From VGCC01 sp964495555 (GTDB taxonomy: Bacteria > Actinomycetota > Actinomycetes > S36-B12): DNA of 5,765 bases. Below the pieces are notes generated by a model. The model was not told where the DNA came from, made no database searches, and saw only the letters and a program-made list of their open reading frames with translations. Positions 1 through 5,016 of this stretch are shown piece by piece. The DNA lies in the NCBI GenBank assembly GCA_964495555.1, contig CAZBWA010000088.1, forward strand, positions 1 to 5,765, read 5' to 3'. The translations under genes were made by a program, and so were the position numbers. How positions within the stretch are numbered: the first letter of the stretch is position 1; each line of letters opens with the position of its first letter.

Positions 1-1265
1 AGGGCGTGAAGCGCTTCATCACCTCGGCCGAGCACGACATGGCCGACAACATCGTGCACATGGTCTTGGCACGCCCCGAGGGTGCAGGCCCCGGCACGAA
101 GGGCCTCTCGCTGTTCATCGTGCCGAAGTACCACGTCGACCTCGAGACCGGTGAGATCGGCGCCCGCAACGGCGTCTATGCCACGAACGTCGAGAAGAAG
201 ATGGGCCTGAAGGCCTCCACCACGTGCGAGATGACCTTCGGCGAGAAGGAACCGGCCATCGGCTGGCTGCTCGGTGACGTGCATGACGGCATCGCGCAGA
301 TGTTCAAGGTCATCGAGTACGCGCGCATGATGGTCGGCACGAAGGCGATCGCAACGCTGTCGACGGGTTACCTGAATGCACTCGACTATGCCAAGACGCG
401 TGTGCAGGGTCCCGATCTGACGAAGATGATGGACAAGGCGTCGCCCCGCGTGACGATCACCCACCATCCCGACGTGCGTCGCAGCCTCATGCTGCAGAAG
501 TCCTACGCCGAGGGCATGCGCGCACTGATCGCCTACACCGCGTACTGGCAGGACCTCATCCAGATGGCGCAGGCCGGTGTCCCGGACATCGATCTCGATT
601 TGGCCGAGCGGATGAACGACCTGCTCCTCCCGCTGGTCAAGGGCGTGGGGTCCGAGCGCAGCTACGAGATGCTCGCGGTCTCCCTCCAGACCTACGGCGG
701 CTCGGGCTTCCTCCAGGACTACCCGATCGAGCAGTACATCCGCGACGCGAAGATCGACACGCTCTACGAGGGCACCACCGCGATCCAGGGCTTGGACTTC
801 TTCTTCCGCAAGATGGTGCGCGACCAGTTCCGCGCGATCACCTACCTCGCGGGGCAGATCACCGAGACCGTCAAGGGCGATGAGGGCAACGGACGCCTCT
901 CCACCGAGCGCGAACTGTTGGGCAAGGCGCTCGAGGACGTGCAGGCGATCGTCGGTCTCATGGGCCAGTGGGCGATGGCGTCGCAGCAGGATCCGGCCGA
1001 GGTCTACAAGGTCGGCCTCAACAGCACGCGCCTGCTCATGGCCAGCGGCGACCTCATGATCGGCTGGCTGCTCCTGCGTCAGGCGGAGGTGGCCATCGCG
1101 GCCCTCGCCGCCGGGCCGTCCGAGAAGGACCGTGCGTTCTACGAGGGCAAGGTGGAGACCGCGCGCTGGTTCGCCCGCAACCGGCTCCCCCTCCTCGCGG
1201 CTGAGCGCACGATCGCGGAGGCGACCACCAACGACGTCATGGAGTTGGCCGAAGAGGCGTTCTGA
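1..1265 (+). CDS. FadE5-like acyl-CoA dehydrogenase (5'-truncated, C-terminal part)
   Basis: This is the C-terminal part of a flavin-dependent acyl-CoA dehydrogenase, which catalyses alpha,beta-dehydrogenation of acyl-CoA in fatty-acid beta-oxidation. The reading frame is open to the left edge (a Gly codon precedes the GTG at nt 6), so that GTG is probably internal and the true start lies outside. Numbering from nt 6, residues 1-80 hold the end of the middle beta domain (KRFITSAEHD, then KKMGLKAS). The C-terminal helical domain follows, with QTYGGSGFLQDYPIEQ (228-243) and LYEGTTAIQG (253-262); Glu255 there is the expected catalytic base. Residues about 275-419 form the extra C-terminal helical extension found in large (about 600 residue) dehydrogenases such as mycobacterial FadE5. 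The 419 visible residues fit a protein of about 600. It ends in TGA 43 bp before copC and is probably a separate transcription unit. Family call is firm; chain-length preference cannot be read from the sequence. Confidence 0.93.
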   Translation, partial: GVKRFITSAEHDMADNIVHMVLARPEGAGPGTKGLSLFIVPKYHVDLETGEIGARNGVYATNVEKKMGLKASTTCEMTFGEKEPAIGWLLGDVHDGIAQMFKVIEYARMMVGTKAIATLSTGYLNALDYAKTRVQGPDLTKMMDKASPRVTITHHPDVRRSLMLQKSYAEGMRALIAYTAYWQDLIQMAQAGVPDIDLDLAERMNDLLLPLVKGVGSERSYEMLAVSLQTYGGSGFLQDYPIEQYIRDAKIDTLYEGTTAIQGLDFFFRKMVRDQFRAITYLAGQITETVKGDEGNGRLSTERELLGKALEDVQAIVGLMGQWAMASQQDPAEVYKVGLNSTRLLMASGDLMIGWLLLRQAEVAIAALAAGPSEKDRAFYEGKVETARWFARNRLPLLAAERTIAEATTNDVMELAEEAF

Positions 1266-1270
1266 CCCCT

Positions 1271-1303
1271 TCAGGGTGAGGCGCTCCCCGCGTCGTACCC
1301 TGA
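1271..1303. repeat. 7-bp inverted repeat bracketing the copC promoter
   Basis: TCAGGGT (1271-1277) and ACCCTGA (1297-1303) are perfect reverse complements separated by 19 nt. The right arm lies over the copC -10 box. A shorter overlapping dyad, ACCC-N5-GGGT, occupies 1265-1277 directly after the dehydrogenase stop codon. This may be a regulator site, a weak terminator stem for the upstream gene, or chance in GC-rich DNA. There is no T-tract. Confidence 0.25.
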
Positions 1304-1309
1304 CGTGTA
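1296..1309 (+). promoter_or_regulatory. copC leaderless -10 box with degenerate CsoR-like operator
   Basis: TACCCT (1296-1301) fits the actinobacterial -10 consensus TANNNT and ends 7 nt before the ATG at 1309, so transcription would begin at or next to the start codon. No Shine-Dalgarno sequence is visible in this gap. The same bases form a degraded dyad, TACCC-TGAC-GTGTA, with four of five pairs matching. It sits in the same position relative to the ATG as the much better dyad at the rhodanese gene. No clear -35 element is seen. The promoter is inferred; the operator reading depends on the comparison. Confidence 0.5.
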
Positions 1310-1836
1310 TGCCGAAGTTCCTCGTGCCGGTCATGCTCGCCATCACGGTGCTCGGTGCTCCGACTGCGTGGGCCCATGCCGATCTAGTCGACACGTCGCC
1401 CGCACAGGGCGAGGTGGTTGCAGACGCTCCCGCGTCGATCGTGCTGCGCTTCAATGAGGAACCCCTCGAGGCGATGGTCGACGTGGTGATCACCGACGCG
1501 ACGGGCGAGATCGTGGCCATGGACGCGGCCGAAGCCTCAGGCACGGAGGTCGTCGTGCCCTGGCCTGGAGCGATCGGCGCCGGGGACTACACCGTGGCGT
1601 ACCGGGTCGTGTCCGCCGACGGTCACCCCATCACCGGCACATTCGGCTTCACCTACACCGGTGACGCGATCACCGAATCCGCCCCTGCCATCGACGAGTC
1701 CGCGGCAGCCGAGGTGCTCGCCGACGTGACGGAGCCGCAGTCGTCGAACCTCCCCCTGATCATCGGCGTGGCTGCGCTCATCGTCGTCACCGTCGCGGTC
1801 GCACTCCTCGCGATCCGCAGGCGCACCCGCAGATGA
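1309..1836 (+). CDS. copC: CopC, secreted copper-binding protein with C-terminal membrane anchor
   Basis: A 175-residue CopC-family protein that binds Cu(II) outside the cytoplasmic membrane and is thought to pass it to CopD. Residues 1-22 are a signal peptide ending in APTAWA; cleavage there would leave His23 as the mature N-terminus. His23, Asp104 and His106 (in SADGHPITG) match the N-terminal His plus Asp-X-His set that binds Cu(II) in characterised CopC proteins. No Met-rich Cu(I) site is seen, so this looks like the single-site Cu(II) type. The CopC beta-sandwich covers about 23-117, followed by an acidic, Ala-rich linker (118-147), a membrane helix (about 148-169) and an Arg-rich cytoplasmic end (RRRTRR). 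The start at 1309 was chosen because the signal peptide begins there and a -10 box lies 7 nt before it; the frame is open further upstream, but that extension has no signal peptide. The stop overlaps the next start as ATGA. Confidence 0.93.
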   Translation: MPKFLVPVMLAITVLGAPTAWAHADLVDTSPAQGEVVADAPASIVLRFNEEPLEAMVDVVITDATGEIVAMDAAEASGTEVVVPWPGAIGAGDYTVAYRVVSADGHPITGTFGFTYTGDAITESAPAIDESAAAEVLADVTEPQSSNLPLIIGVAALIVVTVAVALLAIRRRTRR

Positions 1837-3842
1837 CCGCGACCCTGTCGTCGGTGGGCAAGCGCACCGCACGCGGACCCATCGCCCTGGTCTCCACCGC
1901 GCTCGTGGCTCTCGCGGTGTCCTCCACGGCCGTGGGCCTGGTCCTCACCGGGGGTGCCTATGCGCCACCCCCCTCGGGGCTGCCCGATGCCGGACCTCTG
2001 GTGGTGTGGGGCGCATCGATCCTCCGAGTGCTCACCGACGCGGCGGCGGTCACCACGATCGGACTCCTTCTCTCCGCGGCCCTGCTGGCGCCCTCGGGCA
2101 AGGACGGTGTGGTCTCCCGCGTGGGCCGACAGGACGTGGTGCGCGCCGGGTGGGCGGCCTTCGTCTGGGCGGTGCTCGCGCTCGCGCAACTCTTCTTCGT
2201 CCTCGCGGAGGTGCTCGGTCTCCCACTGGCCCAAGCGGTCGATCCGGCCGTGGTGGGGACCTACGCGAACGAGTTGCCCATCACGCGCGCCCTCCTCGTC
2301 ACCGCGATCCTGGCCGCGGTCGTGGGTGTCGCCGCCCTGACCACTGCGACGTCGGGCGCCGCCGTGACGTGGCTCGTGGTCGCTGTCCTCGCAGCTGCGC
2401 TTCCCGCCCTTGCGGGACACGCTGCTGGTCTCGGGGATCACGAATTGGCCGTCACCGCGAGCGTGACGCACGTCATCGCCGCGGTGCTCTGGATCGGCGG
2501 CCTCATCGCACTCACCATGCATGCGGTGCGCAAGGACATCCCGATACGGCGCGCGGTGGAGCGGTTCTCCCCGATCGCGCTGACCGCGATCGTGCTGCTG
2601 GCCGTCAGCGGGCTTGCGAACGCCTACACACGACTGGATGGACCGGCGCAACTCCTGACAACCGGGTACGGCCAGGTCACCCTCATGAAGGCCGGTCTCA
2701 TCATCGGGCTGGCGGCGATCGGCTTCGTGATGCGCTCGCGCATCACGCCATCTCTGGACTCGGTGGGACGCGTCAACGCCTTCGCCCGGGTGGCCGGGAT
2801 CGAGTTGACGATCATGGCGATGGCCGTCGGCCTCGGTGTCGCGCTGGCGACGAGCCCGTTCCCGCGCGAGGAACAGGCACTGCCCTCCTACGGTGAATCG
2901 CTCCTGGGATTCACGTATCCGCCTCCTCCGACCGTGGAGGGTGTGGCGTTCGGGGGGCGCATCGATCCCCTCTTCCTGACTCTCGCCCTCATCGGGGCCG
3001 CGCTCTACGTCATCGGGTACATACGTGTGCGCCGGCGCGGTGACGCCTGGCCCGTCCTGCGCCTCGTCTCATGGCTGCTGGGCATTTCAGTCGTCATCTG
3101 GTGCACGAACGCCGGGATCTCCACCTACGCGATGGTGTCGGTGGGTCTGCACATGGTCCAGCACATGACGTTGACCATGCTCGCCCCGATCTTCCTCGTC
3201 CTCGGCGCCCCCGCGACCCTCGCCCTACGCGCACTCAAGCCCGCACAAGGGAACGAGCGCGGACCGCGTGAATGGCTCGTGTGGTTCCTGCACAGCCCGA
3301 TCACGCGTGTCCTCACAAATCCGTTCTACGTCTTCATCGTCTACGTGATCGGTCTCTACGGGCTCTACTTCACACCCGCCTTCGGCTGGCTGATGGGCTC
3401 CCACGTCGGGCACGTGATCATGCAGACGCACTTCCTGATCAGCGGATACCTCTTCTATTGGGTGCTCATCGGCATCGATCCGCGACCGAAACCGCTCCCC
3501 TACTGGGGGCGCATGATGCTGCTTCTGCTCGCACTCGCCGTCCACGGATTCTTCGCGGTCATCATGATGATGGGCACCACGCCCATGGCCGTCGAGTGGT
3601 TCGGGATCGTCCGACCCGACTGGGTGACCGATCCGCTTCGCGACACCCTGCTCGGCGGCCAAGTCGCCTGGGGCCTATCGGAGATCCCCACGCTGATCGT
3701 CCTCATCGTCATCGCGGTCCAGTGGTCTCGCAGTGATGAGCGTGATGCCACGCGCCGGGATCGGCAGGCCGATCGCGACGATGACGCGGAATTGCGGGCC
3801 TACAACGAGCACCTCGCCCGGCTATCGCAGCGTGGCACCTAG
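1833..3842 (+). CDS. copD/ctaG: Bifunctional CopD / CtaG-type cytochrome c oxidase assembly membrane protein
   Basis: A 669-residue polytopic membrane protein with about 16 predicted helices, joining two copper modules. The N-terminal half (about 15-340) is CopD-like: GHAAGLGDH (195-203), His213, LWIGG (219-223), SGLANAY (259-265) and YGQVTLMKAG (279-288), with helices near 17-38, 56-84, 104-129, 151-172, 176-196, 209-230, 246-264, 283-301 and 319-340. The C-terminal half (about 375-632) is caa3-type CtaG, a copper-delivery factor for cytochrome c oxidase: HMVQHMT (440-446), SHVGHVIMQTHF (523-534), HGFF (571-574) and EWFG (588-591). These His-rich helix ends are plausible copper ligands. Residues 633-669 are a charged cytoplasmic tail. 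This fusion and length are usual in actinobacteria. The start codon overlaps the copC stop (ATGA), indicating translational coupling; there is no strong ribosome site. Likely role: copper import or partition across the membrane and oxidase metallation. The direction of transport is not shown by the sequence. Confidence 0.92.
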   Translation: MTATLSSVGKRTARGPIALVSTALVALAVSSTAVGLVLTGGAYAPPPSGLPDAGPLVVWGASILRVLTDAAAVTTIGLLLSAALLAPSGKDGVVSRVGRQDVVRAGWAAFVWAVLALAQLFFVLAEVLGLPLAQAVDPAVVGTYANELPITRALLVTAILAAVVGVAALTTATSGAAVTWLVVAVLAAALPALAGHAAGLGDHELAVTASVTHVIAAVLWIGGLIALTMHAVRKDIPIRRAVERFSPIALTAIVLLAVSGLANAYTRLDGPAQLLTTGYGQVTLMKAGLIIGLAAIGFVMRSRITPSLDSVGRVNAFARVAGIELTIMAMAVGLGVALATSPFPREEQALPSYGESLLGFTYPPPPTVEGVAFGGRIDPLFLTLALIGAALYVIGYIRVRRRGDAWPVLRLVSWLLGISVVIWCTNAGISTYAMVSVGLHMVQHMTLTMLAPIFLVLGAPATLALRALKPAQGNERGPREWLVWFLHSPITRVLTNPFYVFIVYVIGLYGLYFTPAFGWLMGSHVGHVIMQTHFLISGYLFYWVLIGIDPRPKPLPYWGRMMLLLLALAVHGFFAVIMMMGTTPMAVEWFGIVRPDWVTDPLRDTLLGGQVAWGLSEIPTLIVLIVIAVQWSRSDERDATRRDRQADRDDDAELRAYNEHLARLSQRGT

Positions 3843-3850
3843 AGCGTCGT

Positions 3851-3866
3851 ATACCCTAGGGGGTAT
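3851..3866. promoter_or_regulatory. CsoR/CstR-family operator-like palindrome
   Basis: ATACCC (3851-3856) and GGGTAT (3861-3866) are perfect reverse complements separated by TAGG. This A/T-flanked G-tract dyad is the form recognised by CsoR-family repressors, which include copper-sensing CsoR and persulfide-sensing CstR. It fills most of the 22-bp gap after copD/ctaG and covers the rhodanese -10 box and the first two bases of its ATG, so a bound repressor would block RNA polymerase. No CsoR-family gene lies in the window. The dyad is seen directly; the identity of the regulator is inferred. Confidence 0.7.
3852..3857 (+). promoter_or_regulatory. -10 box of the rhodanese gene (leaderless)
   Basis: TACCCT, preceded by TA to give TATACCCT, ends 7 nt before the ATG at 3865. 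This is the same box at the same distance as at copC, and both are preceded by GCGTCGTA. The G-run GGGGG between box and ATG might be read as a Shine-Dalgarno sequence, but it lies 1-2 nt from the start codon, which is too close to work as one. Leaderless transcription fits better. Confidence 0.55.
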
Positions 3867-4287
3867 GAAGCGTTCTTTCGTCGCCCTGGCCGTCGCTCTC
3901 GCCCTCGCCGGGACCGTGACCTCCTGCTCGTCAGACACCGTGGAACCCGCTGCGGCGGTCGAGGCGGCAGCCCCGGTTCGCGTGGGGGTCGAGGAGTTCG
4001 CTCAACTCGTATCCACGCCAGGAGTCCAGATCATCGACGTGCGGACACCCGAGGAGTTCGCGGAAGGACACATCGCTGGGGCGGTGAACATCCCCGTCGA
4101 GAGCTCGGACTTCCGTGACCGGGTCTCCGCCCTCGATCCCGCCGGCACCTACGCGGTCTACTGCCGGAGTGGGAATCGCTCACAAGGAGCAGTCGAGACG
4201 ATGGCCGGCGCAGGCATCACGGGGATCTACGAACTCGAGTCTGGGACGGTCGGGTGGACCGGTGAGGGACTCGACCTCGTCCGCTAG
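3865..4287 (+). CDS. Rhodanese-domain lipoprotein (extracytoplasmic sulfurtransferase)
   Basis: A 140-residue single-domain rhodanese predicted to be anchored outside the cytoplasmic membrane. Residues 1-20 are a signal sequence (MKRS, then a hydrophobic core) with a lipobox VTSC (18-21), so Cys21 would be lipidated. A short Ala/Glu linker leads to the rhodanese fold (about 38-138): IDVRTPEEF (57-65), GHIAGAVNIP (68-77), the active-site loop CRSGNRS (100-106) with Cys100 as the persulfide-carrying residue, and the terminal SGTVGW (126-131). The intact loop indicates an active sulfur transferase rather than a catalytically dead domain; the natural donor and acceptor are unknown. The frame is open upstream to 3733 inside copD/ctaG, but the start at 3865 gives the signal peptide and fits the promoter. 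It follows copD/ctaG by 22 bp yet has its own -10 box and a CsoR/CstR-like operator, suggesting control by copper or by reactive sulfur species. The domain call is firm. Confidence 0.92.
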   Translation: MKRSFVALAVALALAGTVTSCSSDTVEPAAAVEAAAPVRVGVEEFAQLVSTPGVQIIDVRTPEEFAEGHIAGAVNIPVESSDFRDRVSALDPAGTYAVYCRSGNRSQGAVETMAGAGITGIYELESGTVGWTGEGLDLVR

Positions 4288-4290
4288 CAC

Positions 4291-4296
4291 TACCGT
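4291..4296 (+). promoter_or_regulatory. -10 box of the L,D-transpeptidase-like gene (leaderless, GTG start)
   Basis: TACCGT lies in the 15-bp gap after the rhodanese stop and ends 6 nt before the GTG at 4303. No Shine-Dalgarno sequence is present in the gap, so a leaderless mRNA beginning at GTG is plausible. The operator dyad of the rhodanese promoter is not repeated here. No convincing -35 is seen. Confidence 0.45.
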
Positions 4297-4302
4297 GTTG
4301 AC

Positions 4303-5016
4303 GTGCGCATCCTGCTGCTGGTTCTGACACTCGGTCTGCTGGCTGCACACCCTGCTCACGCCGCGGACCTGGCATTCGATCCGGATCGCGTCGGGGATGC
4401 ACGGCAGGTCATCGTCGTCAATGCTCCCTCGTGGAATGCGACGGAAGGAACACTCGCCGCCTACGAGCGCACCGCCGAGGGCTGGCGGGAGGTCCAACCC
4501 GAGGTCCGGGCGCAATTCGGATACGGGGGAATGGTGCGGGGGGATCGTCGTAGGCAGGGGACGGGCACGACGCCGACGGGTGTCTACGACATCGTCAGCG
4601 CCTTCGGACGCAAACCGAATCCCGGTACCGATCTGCAGTACACGCGTGTTGACCGCGATGATGCCTGGACCTACAACCCGCGCGTCCCGCGCACCTACAA
4701 CATCTATCAGGATGTCGATCGGTCCTGGTCGTCCTACGGCAAGTACGTCGAGGAACTGTGGGACATGGGCATGCAATACGACTACGTGGCCGTCCTCGAC
4801 TACAACCTCCCGCGGGGCCCCATCACCACGAACGCACGGGGAGTGCGTGTGACGCAGGACCCCCCGGACACGCGCCGGGGCGGCGGGATCTTCCTGCACG
4901 TAGACAACGGCAGGAAGACGGCCGGGTGCATCTCCGTCGAGAAGTCCGTCATGCGCGACTTGCTGACCTGGCTGGATCCGGAGGAGTCGCCGGTGATCGT
5001 GATCGACGTCGACTAG
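4303..5016 (+). CDS. Secreted L,D-transpeptidase (YkuD superfamily) catalytic domain protein
   Basis: A 237-residue exported protein whose C-terminal half carries the catalytic signature of the YkuD superfamily, Cys enzymes that form or edit 3-3 cross-links in peptidoglycan. Residues 1-20 are a signal peptide ending in AHPAHA with cleavage close to Ala20. The VIVVNA segment (36-41) and GTGTTPTGVYDI (86-97) match the family's early strands, and IFLHV (196-200) followed by TAGCIS (206-211) supplies His199 and Cys209 as the probable catalytic pair. The His-Cys spacing is 10, shorter than in classical Ldt enzymes, and Ser follows Ile where those often have Arg or Asn. This resembles the less studied mycobacterial Rv0309-like branch, where activity is not well established. 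GTG is the first start in this frame after an upstream stop, gives the signal peptide, and follows a -10 box by 6 nt. It could be read from its own promoter or with the rhodanese. Its stop overlaps that of the convergent hydrolase. Confidence 0.87.
   Translation: MRILLLVLTLGLLAAHPAHAADLAFDPDRVGDARQVIVVNAPSWNATEGTLAAYERTAEGWREVQPEVRAQFGYGGMVRGDRRRQGTGTTPTGVYDIVSAFGRKPNPGTDLQYTRVDRDDAWTYNPRVPRTYNIYQDVDRSWSSYGKYVEELWDMGMQYDYVAVLDYNLPRGPITTNARGVRVTQDPPDTRRGGGIFLHVDNGRKTAGCISVEKSVMRDLLTWLDPEESPVIVIDVD

Noticed and set aside
1132..1308. An upstream extension of copC beginning inside the dehydrogenase gene
   Set aside because: The added residues are Arg/Ser/Pro-rich and would bury the signal peptide; the ATG at 1309 has a clear signal sequence and a -10 box in place.
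1653..2651. A 332-codon open frame on the minus strand opposite copC and copD/ctaG
   Set aside because: The translation is rich in Arg, Gly, His and Asp with no recognisable domain, and it lies opposite well-recognised CopC/CopD coding sequence. Long antisense frames are expected in GC-rich DNA.
3859..3863. The GGGGG run before the rhodanese ATG as a Shine-Dalgarno sequence
   Set aside because: It ends 1 nt before the start codon, too close for ribosome pairing, and it is better explained as the right half of the operator dyad.
3733..3864. An upstream extension of the rhodanese into copD/ctaG
   Set aside because: It would place a lipoprotein signal peptide inside the protein; the ATG at 3865 fits the lipobox and the promoter.
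4288..4302. A terminator between the rhodanese and the transpeptidase-like gene
   Set aside because: The 15-bp gap holds no stem-loop or T-tract, so read-through from the rhodanese is possible alongside the local promoter.
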